Shown here: piece by piece, positions 35,075-44,121 of the stretch
How the letters are laid out: each line of letters starts with the position of its first letter
How positions within the stretch are numbered: position 1 is the first letter of the stretch
Source of the DNA: Verrucomicrobiia bacterium
Lineage (GTDB): Bacteria > Verrucomicrobiota > Verrucomicrobiia > Verrucomicrobiales > Akkermansiaceae
Direction of reading: 5' to 3'
NCBI GenBank assembly: GCA_947462875.1
Contig: CANHQJ010000007.1
Span: forward strand, 62,001 to 126,000
DNA length: 64,000 nt
Notes under the pieces: generated by a model
What the model was told of the DNA's origin: nothing
The model's database searches: none
What the model saw: only the letters and a program-made list of their open reading frames with translations
Made by a program: the position numbers and the translations under genes

Positions 35075-38000
35075 TTAGTTTTCGATTGGTTTGCGGTAGA
35101 GGAAGGAATCTGAAGTTAACAATGACACAATCACGGCATCAAAGCTACCTCCATTTTCGACGTAGGCCTGTTCGGCATCGATCAGGGTCTTGGAGTCGGA
35201 GAGGAATTCGTTGCGGCCCATGAAGTAGCGGAAGGCATGGCGGATGAAGGATTGGCGGACGCGGCGCGACTTGGTCAGGCGCTCCGCGAGGTCGATGGCC
35301 CCACTGAGATCGCCATCCAAGGATGGATCATTGGTGCCTGTGAGGTGGCCCGTGGAATCGACCGGCAGGGTCTTGTAGATGTCGCGCAGATCGAGAAGGT
35401 GGTTGCGGTCCTTGGCTTCGTCGGGTCTCTTGGTGATCAGGTGCTCGGGGTATTCCAGAAACTCCTGGGTGCGCGAGCGACCGAAGTCGTCATACATTTC
35501 GAAGGTGTAGCCGAGCGGGTTCATCTTTTCGTGGCAGTGCCAGCAGGAGGTGGTTTCGGTGGCGCTGGCGAGGCGGGCGCGCAGGGTCTTGTCGTGATGT
35601 TCCGGAATGACGGCATCGACCGTGATGGGCACGTCCGGAATGGTATCGGCCAGGAGTTTTTCGCGCACGAACTTGCCGCGGTGCACAGGATCGGTCTCAG
35701 TGTTGAAGGCGTGGGCGATGAGCCAGGCGGGATGGGTCAGCATGCCTTTGCGGCCGGGCACCTTGGCCGGTTGGGTGGCCGACCAGTTCCAGTTGTCCAA
35801 GCTGTAGCCCCAGAGCATCGCGACGTTTTCACCGGGCATGAAATCGGAGCCGTAGCCGCGATACATGTCGAAAGGGGCCGCGTCCTTCTGGCCTTTGTCG
35901 AGGCGGGCGGTGATGGAGGTGAGGGATTTTTTGAACAGCTTCAGGCCATCGCCCGAGCGGTTGCCGGATTTGAGGTCGTCCGGATTGATGCTGCGCATCG
36001 GGTTCTTGCGGAGGAAATCGGTGTGTTCCGCCAGTTCCTTGTAACCGAATTTCTGCCAGTCCTTGTCCTTGAAGTATTCGTAGATGCGCTTGATGCGATC
36101 GGAATGCGCCGTCATTGTCTGATTGTCGCCATTGTGAAACACGTAGAATTCCTCGGTGCCTAACAGTTCTTCGAAGACGTTTTTGTCTTTCTCCAGGATG
36201 TATTCCACTATGCGGTCGGCTTCGTTGACGACGCGGTTGGTGGCGTGATCGAGGCGGTCGCCGCCGAAGCGTTTTTCGTCCTTGAAAATTTCCAGTGCCT
36301 TGGGGTAGCCGAAAAACTCGCGGAAGAAGCGCAGCTCGCGGATGGGCATGTTGGTGGTGTTTTCCTGCCAGGATTTGTCCTCGAGGATGGGGTCGATGAG
36401 TGTGCGGACATTGCGTTTGGCGAGAATGCGCTTCACTTCGCGCTCGTAATCCTCGCGGGTGTTGAGGCGTCCGTTGGCGGCGGCGGCCACCAACTCCGCG
36501 TCGGGGCTTTGGTCGGTGAGGGCGTAGGCGATGGCGTAGCTGGCATCACGCGGAGACATCATGCGGCGGCCGTGTTCGTCCGGTTCTCCCGTGCCCAGCT
36601 CGTTGCGGTAGGCGAATTCTGTGGAAAGGAGGTATGTCTGGATCAGCTTCTGCACCGCTTTGCGACGACCGAGTTTTTCGACATAGGATCGTGTCAGTTC
36701 GACAAAGTCCGCGCTTTCCTCAGGAGTGGGCTGACGTTCGAGAATGAGCACGGAAAGCTGGCTGACCAGAGCGGTGAGGGTCTCGGTGCTGGGCGGGCCG
36801 GCGTCCTTGCGCTGCTGGGAGAAGGATTGCTGCCAATCGGCGATGCAATTGTCGATGAGGGTGTTGTAGCGGTCGCCTTTTTTCCGGTGCTTCTGGATCG
36901 CCTCACGGATCGCTGCCATCTCCGGCTCGGCGAGGGGTTTGTAGTCGATCTTTTTGTGTCTCCTGAGCTGTGACTCGGCGATTTCGCGGAACTCCGGCAC
37001 ATACTCGCGCAGCAGGGCCATGCGGCTCTGGATGGTGCGCTCGAAATCGCCACGGTTGAACCAGATGCGCTCGCAGTAACCGCGAAACTCATCGTCGCTC
37101 ATTTTGGCGAGTTCGGGATCAGTCAAGGTGTGATAGACCAGCGGAGCGGCGCCCAGGTTCTCCAACATGTTCGTGGAGACATTCATGGGTGCCTTCTTGT
37201 ATTTTTCGCCCTCCGCGAGTTTGGGCAGCGGTGGCAGAACGACTGGCACGAAGGTAGGGAGCATGGCCTCATTGCGATCGCCGTAAATCTCCACGCAGAG
37301 ACGTTCGATGTAGCTCTCCAGAAAGGCGCGGCGCGAGGCGAGGGTGGCCGTGTGGGCTTCTTCCATCGCGATGATTTCCATGACGGCAGGCAGGTATTTT
37401 CCGCGGCTCTTGGGCACAAGGACGTCGGTCATGTATTCGGATACCGCCTGCGCGTTGGTCAGCATGCTGGAGAGGTGGCCGCCGGTGAGATCCTCGTTCG
37501 CGTAGTAACGGACGCCGATGGTTTTGGGTAGGAGAAAAGGATTCGCCAAAGAAACGCCCTGCAGTCTCTTGCTGCCGACCACTTCAAACCGCTCTTTGCC
37601 CCGGTTTGCCATGGTTTTCTGTTGGAGGATGCGCTGGAACTTGGCATTGAAGATGAACTCGCTGATCAACCAGCGCCGGTCGGTGGTGTAGGCGGGCAGG
37701 TTTTTGAATTCGCCCGAAAAGAGTTTTTGATGATCAATGTAATTGCCGTATTCGGGCTTCTGCAATTTCCCTTCCAAGGTCGAGGCATTGTGCTGGCCGA
37801 GTTCTTTGCGGAACATCGCGAGCAGTTCCTTGCGCTCCTGTTCCTCAGGCTGCCGTTTTTTCTTGGGCGGCATGTGCTGGAAGTAGAGCTGTTCCTGCAT
37901 GCGGTTCAGCAGGTCAAGGCGCTTGCCAAGTTCGAGATCGGCGAGATTGTCGAGGCGGATATCGCCTTTCTGCGTCTCCTCATCGTGGCAGGAGAAGCAG

Positions 38001-38122
38001 TATTGATCCAGCAATTCCGCGGATGCCGCGGAGGGTTGGAACGGGGCGGGGGCAGCCGTTTGCGCCAGGCACGGGTGCAGGAGAGTGCCGAAGGCGGCGG
38101 TGATCGATAGTGCGCTTCTCAT
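35075..38122 (-). CDS. DUF1592/DUF1588-family cytochrome-like exported protein (1015 aa)
   Basis: The start at 38122 gives the signal MRSALSITAAFGTLLHPCLAQ; the longer upstream frame runs into the sirtuin gene. A planctomycete-type cytochrome c heme site C42-x2-C45-H46 (YCFSCHDEE) is followed by the family domain series DUF1587, DUF1595, DUF1592, DUF1588 and DUF1585. A second C-x2-C-H (SCWHCHEKMNPLG) lies near residue 858 in the DUF1588 part. The role is a probable periplasmic redox or carbohydrate-related enzyme of unknown reaction. It is paired with the DUF1552 gene downstream. About 150 nt separate its start from the sirtuin stop and contain a REP-like unit. Confidence 0.92.
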   Translation of the reverse strand: MRSALSITAAFGTLLHPCLAQTAAPAPFQPSAASAELLDQYCFSCHDEETQKGDIRLDNLADLELGKRLDLLNRMQEQLYFQHMPPKKKRQPEEQERKELLAMFRKELGQHNASTLEGKLQKPEYGNYIDHQKLFSGEFKNLPAYTTDRRWLISEFIFNAKFQRILQQKTMANRGKERFEVVGSKRLQGVSLANPFLLPKTIGVRYYANEDLTGGHLSSMLTNAQAVSEYMTDVLVPKSRGKYLPAVMEIIAMEEAHTATLASRRAFLESYIERLCVEIYGDRNEAMLPTFVPVVLPPLPKLAEGEKYKKAPMNVSTNMLENLGAAPLVYHTLTDPELAKMSDDEFRGYCERIWFNRGDFERTIQSRMALLREYVPEFREIAESQLRRHKKIDYKPLAEPEMAAIREAIQKHRKKGDRYNTLIDNCIADWQQSFSQQRKDAGPPSTETLTALVSQLSVLILERQPTPEESADFVELTRSYVEKLGRRKAVQKLIQTYLLSTEFAYRNELGTGEPDEHGRRMMSPRDASYAIAYALTDQSPDAELVAAAANGRLNTREDYEREVKRILAKRNVRTLIDPILEDKSWQENTTNMPIRELRFFREFFGYPKALEIFKDEKRFGGDRLDHATNRVVNEADRIVEYILEKDKNVFEELLGTEEFYVFHNGDNQTMTAHSDRIKRIYEYFKDKDWQKFGYKELAEHTDFLRKNPMRSINPDDLKSGNRSGDGLKLFKKSLTSITARLDKGQKDAAPFDMYRGYGSDFMPGENVAMLWGYSLDNWNWSATQPAKVPGRKGMLTHPAWLIAHAFNTETDPVHRGKFVREKLLADTIPDVPITVDAVIPEHHDKTLRARLASATETTSCWHCHEKMNPLGYTFEMYDDFGRSRTQEFLEYPEHLITKRPDEAKDRNHLLDLRDIYKTLPVDSTGHLTGTNDPSLDGDLSGAIDLAERLTKSRRVRQSFIRHAFRYFMGRNEFLSDSKTLIDAEQAYVENGGSFDAVIVSLLTSDSFLYRKPIEN

Positions 38123-38250
38123 GACAGGCGGGCGAAAACTCGGTGAGGTGCCCCAGGAGAGGCAAAACCATCTATGAAACGGTACGTGCAAGGGGGATTT
38201 ATCAGTTTGGGGTGGTTTTTTGTGAGGTGGTAGCTCAGTCGGATCAAAGC

Positions 38251-38276
38251 AAGGGATTGCAAATCCCTTCTCCTTA
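38251..38276. repeat. REP-like palindrome at the sirtuin stop codon
   Basis: AAGGGATT-GCA-AATCCCTT (38251-38269) followed by CTCCTTA (38270-38276). The TTA at 38274-38276 is the sirtuin stop codon on the minus strand. It is the same unit as those around the transposase 5 kb away, in the same phase with a gene's stop. Confidence 0.85.
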
Positions 38277-38969
38277 CTCTTTCGCCAAGACTGTTTCCAC
38301 CCAGCGCGGCACTTCGGAGCCCGCGGGGCCCTGGATTTGCTCGGCAAAATGGTGGGCGTTTTGGGTGGGGTAGGGGTTGATCTCGATGGTGTGGGCACCA
38401 CAGTTGTGGGCGATTTGCACAAAGCTCGCAGCAGGATTCACCATGCCGCTGGTGCCGATCGAGACAAAGACATCGCAATCGATCAGTGCCGCCTCGATTT
38501 CACCCAGGTAATACGGCATTTCACCGAACCAGACGATGTCCGGCCGCTCGAGTCCGATGGCTTTGCAAAACGGGCACTTGCTGGTGAGCGACATTTTGCC
38601 CAGCCAGCGAAAGCGCTCGCCACAACTGTTGCAAAGCGCGCTCAACAGAGAACCGTGCATGTGCAGAACACGCTTGCTTCCACCGCGTTCGTGCAGGTCG
38701 TCCACGTTCTGGGTGATGAGGGTGAGGTTTTCGCCGATATGCTCCTCGAGCCGGGCAAGGGCGCGATGCGCGGGATTCGGCTCGACGTGGGAAAGCTGGG
38801 CGCGGCGCATGTTGTAAAAATCGTGCACCAGTCCGGGGTTGCGTTCGAAGCCCTCGGGGGTGGCGACTTCCTCCACGCGATGCCCTTCCCACAGGCCGTC
38901 CGAGGCGCGAAAGGTGGGAACGCCCGATTCCGCCGAAATGCCCGCGCCGGTGAGGATGACGATTTTCAT
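38274..38969 (-). CDS. cobB: NAD-dependent protein deacylase, sirtuin (CobB/SIRT5-like)
   Basis: A 231-aa class III sirtuin that removes acyl groups from lysines using NAD+. Visible motifs are GAGISAESG (8-16, NAD binding), TQNVDDLH (86-93), the catalytic His105 in HMHG, and a zinc site Cys113/Cys116/Cys132/Cys135. Y52-x-x-R55 (FYNMRR) is the acyl-pocket pair that favours succinyl/malonyl groups in SIRT5 and CobB. The GTS motif is at ~177-179 (GTSGMV). It is cytosolic, with no signal. It is on the same strand as the AroB-like and ribF genes upstream. The stop codon is part of a REP-like repeat. Confidence 0.95.
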   Translation of the reverse strand: MKIVILTGAGISAESGVPTFRASDGLWEGHRVEEVATPEGFERNPGLVHDFYNMRRAQLSHVEPNPAHRALARLEEHIGENLTLITQNVDDLHERGGSKRVLHMHGSLLSALCNSCGERFRWLGKMSLTSKCPFCKAIGLERPDIVWFGEMPYYLGEIEAALIDCDVFVSIGTSGMVNPAASFVQIAHNCGAHTIEINPYPTQNAHHFAEQIQGPAGSEVPRWVETVLAKE

Positions 38970-39012
38970 GAAGTTGTTTGAGAAAACAGGAAATCGATCA
39001 GCGAGAACGCTT

Positions 39013-40167
39013 TCACCCGGCGATCATTCCGGCGCGTTTTTGCATGTGTTCGATGCAGGCCCGAATCAAGGTGTGGTTCATCTCGTGGACGTCCGTGCTG
39101 TTTCCCGGAGCACGCAGGAGCAGGACGGTGAGCTGGCCGCCGAGGTGCTCGCGGAATTCCTCCAGGCCTGCGAGCACGGCGAGTTGACCGGACTTGTCGC
39201 GCAGGAGCAGATGCGGGTCAAACATCGGCATGCCCATGGTTTCCAGCACTTTTTCGATGCGACAGGCATCGGCCTCGCTGAGTAGTCCGGATTTCACGGA
39301 GTAGCACACATCCAGCCATAGTCCGACGGCTACCGCCGCGGCATGACTGACGGCGAAGCCGCTGAGTTGTTCCATTTTGTGGGCGGCCCAGTGACCGAAA
39401 TCGAGCGGGCGGCTGCTGCCCATTTCAAAAGGATCGCCGCCCAGCGTGATGTGGCGCGCGTGCCACAGGGCGGAGCGCTGGATGCATTCTTCGAGCGCTT
39501 GCTTTTCGAGCGTGGCGAGTGCGGCGGCATTCGCTTCGATCCAGGAGAAAAATTCCGCGTCTTTCACCAACGCGACCTTGATGGCCTCGATCAGGCCCAG
39601 GCGGCTGATTTCCGGGTCCTGGCTGTGAAGAAAGGTGAAGTCATTGATCACCGCATAAGGCACCGAAAAACTCCCGATCCAGTTTTTTTTGCCGAAGGCA
39701 TTGATGCCGTTTTTCACGCCCACGCCGCTATCGTCCTGCGACAGGGTGGTGGTGGGAAAACGCACGAGCCTCACACCCCGATGGGCGGTAGCGGCACCGA
39801 AGCCCACGGCATCGAGAAAGGCCCCGCCGCCGAGGCAGAGCACGTAGGAATGGCGATCGATTTTTTCTTTCTCGATCTGATCCCAGACATGGCGCACCAG
39901 GCTGTCATCCGCTTTGCAGGCCTCGGCCCCGGGCATGATGTGGATGGCATGCAGCTGCACGCTGGATGCGCTGAGATAATCGGCAATGAGCTGCGGCAAT
40001 GCGGGCCAAGCCTCCGCCACGGCTTCCTCCAGATAGACCAGCGCGCGCCGTCCTCCACCCTCCGCGAGGATCTCGCGCAGCATCGGGTTCCCCGCCGCAA
40101 AGGCATCATGCGTGAAACACACACGATGCGTGAATGGGACCGAGAGCGGTAAATCAAAGCGTTCCAT
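39013..40167 (-). CDS. AroB-family sugar-phosphate cyclase (3-dehydroquinate synthase-like, EboD-type)
   Basis: 384 aa from MERFDLPLSVPFTHRV. It has the dehydroquinate-synthase fold signatures: GGGAFLDAVGF (~111, nucleotide loop), PTTTLSQDDSGVGVKNGIN (~137-155, where AroB has PTTLLAxVDSSVGGK), AFGKKNWIGSF, EAIKVALVKD (~193) and DFGHWAAHKME (~255-265, metal His). The QDDSGVGVKNGIN variant differs from housekeeping AroB and matches my recollection of EboD proteins of the ebo (eustigmatophyte bacterial operon) cluster. No other ebo gene is adjacent. It is probably an NAD- and zinc-dependent cyclase whose substrate is not certain to be DAHP. Confidence 0.85.
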   Translation of the reverse strand: MERFDLPLSVPFTHRVCFTHDAFAAGNPMLREILAEGGGRRALVYLEEAVAEAWPALPQLIADYLSASSVQLHAIHIMPGAEACKADDSLVRHVWDQIEKEKIDRHSYVLCLGGGAFLDAVGFGAATAHRGVRLVRFPTTTLSQDDSGVGVKNGINAFGKKNWIGSFSVPYAVINDFTFLHSQDPEISRLGLIEAIKVALVKDAEFFSWIEANAAALATLEKQALEECIQRSALWHARHITLGGDPFEMGSSRPLDFGHWAAHKMEQLSGFAVSHAAAVAVGLWLDVCYSVKSGLLSEADACRIEKVLETMGMPMFDPHLLLRDKSGQLAVLAGLEEFREHLGGQLTVLLLRAPGNSTDVHEMNHTLIRACIEHMQKRAGMIAG

Positions 40168-40238
40168 GATTGAGTTGCGGCGGAATGAACTACCCTGTTT
40201 ACGTAGCATTGACCAGCGATTCTTCCATGAAAAACATG

Positions 40239-41171
40239 TCATGCACCGTCCGCGGCCAAGCACGCACGCGCCGCCAACGCATCCTGCTCGATCTGCGCTT
40301 TCAGGGCCTCCAGGCTATCGAATTTCCGCTCGCCGCGCAGGTAGTGCACAAACTCGACCTCCAGCGTTTTTCCATACAATTCCGGCGCGGCATCGAAGAG
40401 ATGCACCTCAAAGACCCGCTGCGTGCCATCGACCGTGGGACGCATTCCCAGGTTCGCCACGCCATGCCAGTGATCGGAGCCACAGGTCACATGCACCGCC
40501 CACACGCCATCGGGCGGCAGTTGCTCTTCGCCGAGCGCCAGATTGGCCGTGGGAAATCCGATCGTGCGACCGAGTTGCTGGCCCTTGACCACGACTCCTT
40601 CGATGCCATACGGGCGCCCTAACATCGCGGCGGCATTGGCCAGCGCGCCGTCGCGGATCGATTGCCGGATGCGCGTGCTGCTGATGCGCTCGCCCTCATG
40701 CATCACGGGTGGCAGGGCATTGACGATAAAACCATGTTCTTCCCCCATGTTTCGCAAGAACGCGACATCGCCCTCACGGCCTTTGCCAAAACGCCAGTCT
40801 TCCCCTACGGAAATGGAGGCAATGGCACCGCCTTGCTGCAATAAGCCGATAAACTCCACCGCACTCAACGCGGCCAACGCGTGATCGAATGACAAGGCTA
40901 ACAGAAATCCCGCACCCATCCGCTCTAACAATCGCGCCTTGTGATCGAGCGAGGCGAGAAGCTGGCGCGGGGCGCGCTCCGGTGCCAGCACCCGGATCGG
41001 ATGCGGGTCAAAGGTCACCACGCCCCAGCTTCCGCCCGTCTCCCGGGCGCTCGCCTGTGCCGCCTGAATCACCGCCCTATGCCCCACATGCACCCCATCA
41101 AACACGCCTAGCGCCAGATGCAAGGGCTGGGGCAGATCGAGGAGAGCGGAAGCATGAGTGGCGCGGAGCAT
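40239..41171 (-). CDS. ribF: Bifunctional riboflavin kinase / FMN adenylyltransferase
   Basis: 310 aa, the normal RibF length. The N-terminal FAD-synthetase domain (~15-165) shows LGVFDGVHVGHRAV (HxGH-type nucleotidyl-transfer motif), TFDPHPIRVLAP and EDWRFGKGREGD. An S-S-T-R-I-R motif near 170 marks the junction. The C-terminal flavokinase domain (~185-305) has GRPYGIEGVVVKGQQLGRTIGFPTAN and GVANLGMRPT. It converts riboflavin to FMN and then FAD in the cytosol. The 67-nt gap to the AroB-like gene downstream suggests possible co-transcription. Confidence 0.96.
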   Translation of the reverse strand: MLRATHASALLDLPQPLHLALGVFDGVHVGHRAVIQAAQASARETGGSWGVVTFDPHPIRVLAPERAPRQLLASLDHKARLLERMGAGFLLALSFDHALAALSAVEFIGLLQQGGAIASISVGEDWRFGKGREGDVAFLRNMGEEHGFIVNALPPVMHEGERISSTRIRQSIRDGALANAAAMLGRPYGIEGVVVKGQQLGRTIGFPTANLALGEEQLPPDGVWAVHVTCGSDHWHGVANLGMRPTVDGTQRVFEVHLFDAAPELYGKTLEVEFVHYLRGERKFDSLEALKAQIEQDALAARACLAADGA

Positions 41172-41231
41172 GGGCGAGACAATGAAATATTTTCCCTATT
41201 TAGTAAATGCGCAATCAGCCCGGAATCCAAT

Positions 41232-41897
41232 TCAGAGCCAATTCAGCTCCTCCTGTTTTTCGCGATAGACGATGCCGAGGATGCGCGCATTGGTCATGAG
41301 CGCGTAGGAGCCGATGAATGACATGACAAGTGAACCGATGATCATCTGACCCGACAGCATGGATGAAATGATCGACTGCCCCATGTAGAGAAAGAGTAGC
41401 AGGAACACCGCCAACCAATAGAGCAAACCAGCTCGGAAAATCGCAGGTATGACGATGTGCGGACCCTGTGCGCCAGTGTAGCCGAGCACCACGACAGCCA
41501 AGATAGCCATGGGAAAGTAAATCACGCCCCAGCCCAGGAGCGCGTAACCGATGAAGGCATTGTAATCCAGATCATCCGCTATGATCGAATAGCCAATCAA
41601 GGGGCCGAAGGAAACCAAAGCAACCACGATGATTTGAATCATAGGCCAAATGATGTCCTCGATGATATTTGATGTTTCAGGGAAATCGGGGGCTTCTTTA
41701 CCCCCGGTAGCAGTCGATTGGATGAGTTGAAAATAGACGGCGCAAAAATACCCGCTCAACAAGATCGAGGCGATCGGGCCTAGAAGAGGCGCAATCCCAG
41801 CAAGCTTAGCGATAAGAGAAAGCACAACGCAAATGATCAGAATATACTTTCCTCGACCACGAAAAGCGAAGGATATGATATCGAATAGAATGGGCAT
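41232..41897 (-). CDS. Polytopic membrane protein of unknown function (221 aa)
   Basis: It has five or six predicted transmembrane segments with no signal cleavage site: IICVVLSLIAKLAGIAPLLG, ILLSGYFCAVYFQLI, IIVVALVSFGPLIGYSI, FIGYALLGWGVIYFPMAILA, LLYWLAVFLLLFLYMG, and IIGSLVMSFIGSYALM. The layout (hydrophobic pairs separated by a short acidic loop, TGGKEAPDFPETSNIIED) resembles DUF4013-type inner-membrane proteins, but no motif confirms this. It ends ARILGIVYREKQEELNWL. It is 60 nt upstream of ribF on the same strand. Function unknown. Confidence 0.78.
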   Translation of the reverse strand: MPILFDIISFAFRGRGKYILIICVVLSLIAKLAGIAPLLGPIASILLSGYFCAVYFQLIQSTATGGKEAPDFPETSNIIEDIIWPMIQIIVVALVSFGPLIGYSIIADDLDYNAFIGYALLGWGVIYFPMAILAVVVLGYTGAQGPHIVIPAIFRAGLLYWLAVFLLLFLYMGQSIISSMLSGQMIIGSLVMSFIGSYALMTNARILGIVYREKQEELNWL

Positions 41898-41971
41898 GGA
41901 TTGGCTGCTTGATTTCTGACCAGATGACTAAGATTGGTTATAACTTATTTCGCGTGGAGTATCGAGTCAAA

Positions 41972-42196
41972 TCATGCCGCGATCACCGGATGGTCGATAC
42001 CATTTTTCGCATAAAGCAATGCCGCGATGATGTCATCTCGTTCAAGGTCTGGTAACTCATCAAGAATTTGATCGAAATTTAATCCTGCGGCAAGGAGGTC
42101 GAGAATGTCGGTGACGCGGATGCGCATGTCGCGAATGCAAGGGCGTCCTCCGCATTGTTTGGGATGGATCGTGATTCGTTGCTCTGCTGATTTCAT
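41972..42196 (-). CDS. DUF433-family small protein (74 aa)
   Basis: MKSAEQRITIHPKQCGGRPC is followed by IRDMRIRVTDILDLLAAGLN, the DUF433 winged-helix signature (I-x-x-x-P-x-x-C-x-G-x-P-x-I-R-x-x-R-I-x-V), and the tail LERDDIIAALLYAKNGID. DUF433 proteins are often the antitoxin-like partner of a PIN or DUF5615 nuclease. No such partner is encoded next to it here, so it is an orphan. The start was chosen at the ATG at 42196; the longer frame overlaps the squalene/phytoene-synthase end. Confidence 0.85.
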   Translation of the reverse strand: MKSAEQRITIHPKQCGGRPCIRDMRIRVTDILDLLAAGLNFDQILDELPDLERDDIIAALLYAKNGIDHPVIAA

Positions 42197-42307
42197 ACTC
42201 GAACCATACGTGACCCATCTGTCTGAGTCGAGGCGATTTTTTGATGGAATTGTGAGTTGGAGAAGGAAATATCTGTGGCGGGGTAGCGGGGATATTTCCG
42301 CCACGTC

Positions 42308-43231
42308 TCAAAACAGCATCGCCTCCGCGAGGCAGCGGAAGACGTCGGCGCGGGTGATTTTGACTCGTTGTTGCATCTGGCACCAGGTGGCGGCTTGCAT
42401 TTTTTCGATGGTCTCGATCGCTAACAAAGCGGGCAGAACGGTGGCGCAGCGCAGGCGTTTGCCGCGTAGGGCGCTGGCATAGTGGAGGCCTTCCTCGACC
42501 CATGTGCGCGCTTGGGTGAGCCAGCGGTCCTGGGCGTGGAGCAGGGCGTGTTCATCCGTGAGATGCGCGGTGCCGGGCAGGTAATAGCGACCGTTTCGCA
42601 GGTCCTCGGGGCGATCGCGCAGGATGTTGACCAGTTGCAGCGCGCAGCCGAAATGTTTTCCCCACTGAAGCATGGTTGCTTCGTTTTCGCGGCAAAAATG
42701 CGCCCCTTCGCCGAGGAAACCGAGTTTGGTCCAGAAGACGCCGACACTGCCCGCGACGCGCTGGCAGTAGTCGATGAGCGTGGCATCATCCTCGATGACC
42801 ATGCGGCTGTCCTTGCTGGCATGACCGAAACGCATCAGATCGAGCCGCTGGCCGGAGATGATTTCATCGATCACTTCGTGCACGAGTTCGCGCTCGGCGG
42901 GGGAGAGGGTTGCGAGCCAGCCCAGGTGCTCCGGTGCGTGTTGCATCAGGATTTTTTCACCGGGGGTGCAATGTTCTAACAATTCGTTAGGGGTGGAAAA
43001 GGTTTCCCCCTGCAGCACGGAGCGGTGGAAGGCATCGAGGCAATGCAGGCGGTCTTCGACGGCGAGCTCCGCGGTATCGGCGATGGTATCGCTGCTGCGG
43101 GCTAACAGATAGCCCAGCCCAGCGGCATCGCGCATGCTTTTCGGCAGTAGGCGCAGGCTCAGGTAGAACGAGCGCGAGACTCCCTTGAGGATGCTGGTGC
43201 CGGCCTGCGATTGCGAAAAGATGTGTGCCAT
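42308..43231 (-). CDS. Squalene/phytoene synthase family protein (trans-isoprenyl diphosphate condensation)
   Basis: 307 aa. The two Asp-rich diphosphate/Mg sites are D48-T-I-A-D52 and N-I-L-R-D-R-P-E-D near residue 205, in the prenyl head-to-head synthase fold, with SRSFYLSLRLLP (19-30) and YCQRVAGSVG (~150). The HFGCALQLVNILRD and RYYLP patterns match squalene/phytoene synthases. It likely condenses two farnesyl (squalene) or geranylgeranyl diphosphates at the membrane. No hpn or crt gene is adjacent, so the product cannot be told from context. It is 4 nt downstream of the MYG1 gene, implying co-transcription. The ATG at 43231 was chosen over an upstream frame that overlaps MYG1. Confidence 0.92.
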   Translation of the reverse strand: MAHIFSQSQAGTSILKGVSRSFYLSLRLLPKSMRDAAGLGYLLARSSDTIADTAELAVEDRLHCLDAFHRSVLQGETFSTPNELLEHCTPGEKILMQHAPEHLGWLATLSPAERELVHEVIDEIISGQRLDLMRFGHASKDSRMVIEDDATLIDYCQRVAGSVGVFWTKLGFLGEGAHFCRENEATMLQWGKHFGCALQLVNILRDRPEDLRNGRYYLPGTAHLTDEHALLHAQDRWLTQARTWVEEGLHYASALRGKRLRCATVLPALLAIETIEKMQAATWCQMQQRVKITRADVFRCLAEAMLF

Positions 43232-43235
43232 GGGG

Positions 43236-44096
43236 TCAGATCCAGGAGGCGTGAAGGAGCTCGCGCAGGCGATCGATATCGGTGGCGGTGGTTTTCGCGA
43301 CGAAGCCACGCGGGTGGGCGAAGTGGACATCGTCGTGATGTTCGATCACGGTGAAATTCAGGCGCGGGTGATCGTTGTTGCGGCTGAGGCCGTAACCTTT
43401 GCCGCGTCGATCGGGATAGATCATGGCCACGACTTCCTGGTCCTTGCCGATGCTGCGCAAATAACGGGACATCGCGCCGGAGGGGTCATCGATGGTGGAT
43501 TCCGAGCGCGGCAGGAAAACGGCATGGAAGCGCTCGCCTTGTTTTTCCATTTCCCAGAATTGCAAATTTTCGCGCAAGACCTCGATGCGTTCGCGCATGG
43601 TGCGGAGGTAGTAGAGCAGGTCGCTGCCCACCAGCTGCATCAGTTCCCAGATGAGTTGTCCGGGTTCCAGTCGGGAGCTGGCGGCGAAACGGCGGAGGAT
43701 GGTGACATCGATGGTGGACTGGAGTTTGCTCAGGGCCTCACGCGGGACACCGAGCCACTCCGCCGTTTTCACGGGACCTTTGGTATCGAACCACTCGGCG
43801 GGCTCCAGCCATTCGCAAAACAAACGCGCGTCTTCGTAAATGCCGAGGTGCATCATCACCAGGCTGAGCGCGCAGATCGGCGGGGCATCGGCGGGGAACT
43901 GGTGGTGATCGAAGTTCATCCGCTCCGGGTTATGTTCGCCGCCCACGTCCACCACGATGGTGGTCGGGTCGTTCAGGTCATCGGCGCAGGGCTCGCGCCG
44001 CACGACGGGTACCTTGTGCACGGCGATGAGAAGGCAGCAGGCGAGGAATTCATCCTTATGCGCGCTGCCGGGGTGGGTGAGAATTTGCTGAATCAT
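43236..44096 (-). CDS. MYG1-family metal-dependent hydrolase/exonuclease
   Basis: 286 aa. The N-terminal HPGSAHKDEFLACCLL and DVGGEHNPERMNFDHHQF (with the DHH triplet, ~65-70) are the MYG1 (UPF0160) metal-binding signatures. The C-terminus has HPRGFVAKTTATDIDRLREL, the usual MYG1 ending. Eukaryotic MYG1 is a 3'-5' RNA exonuclease; the bacterial function is not established. It is cytosolic. It lies immediately upstream (4 nt) of the squalene/phytoene-synthase gene and 25 nt after the YkgJ-type gene, in one minus-strand run. Confidence 0.9.
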   Translation of the reverse strand: MIQQILTHPGSAHKDEFLACCLLIAVHKVPVVRREPCADDLNDPTTIVVDVGGEHNPERMNFDHHQFPADAPPICALSLVMMHLGIYEDARLFCEWLEPAEWFDTKGPVKTAEWLGVPREALSKLQSTIDVTILRRFAASSRLEPGQLIWELMQLVGSDLLYYLRTMRERIEVLRENLQFWEMEKQGERFHAVFLPRSESTIDDPSGAMSRYLRSIGKDQEVVAMIYPDRRGKGYGLSRNNDHPRLNFTVIEHHDDVHFAHPRGFVAKTTATDIDRLRELLHASWI

Positions 44097-44121
44097 CTGC
44101 GCGCAGTTTCCACGCTGGGAG

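Noticed and set aside
38229-38276. tRNA-like stretch GGTAGCTCAGTCGGATC followed by a hairpin with a TTGCAAA loop
   Set aside because: It resembles a D arm and an anticodon arm, but there is no T arm or matching acceptor stem, and the hairpin is the REP-like unit found elsewhere.
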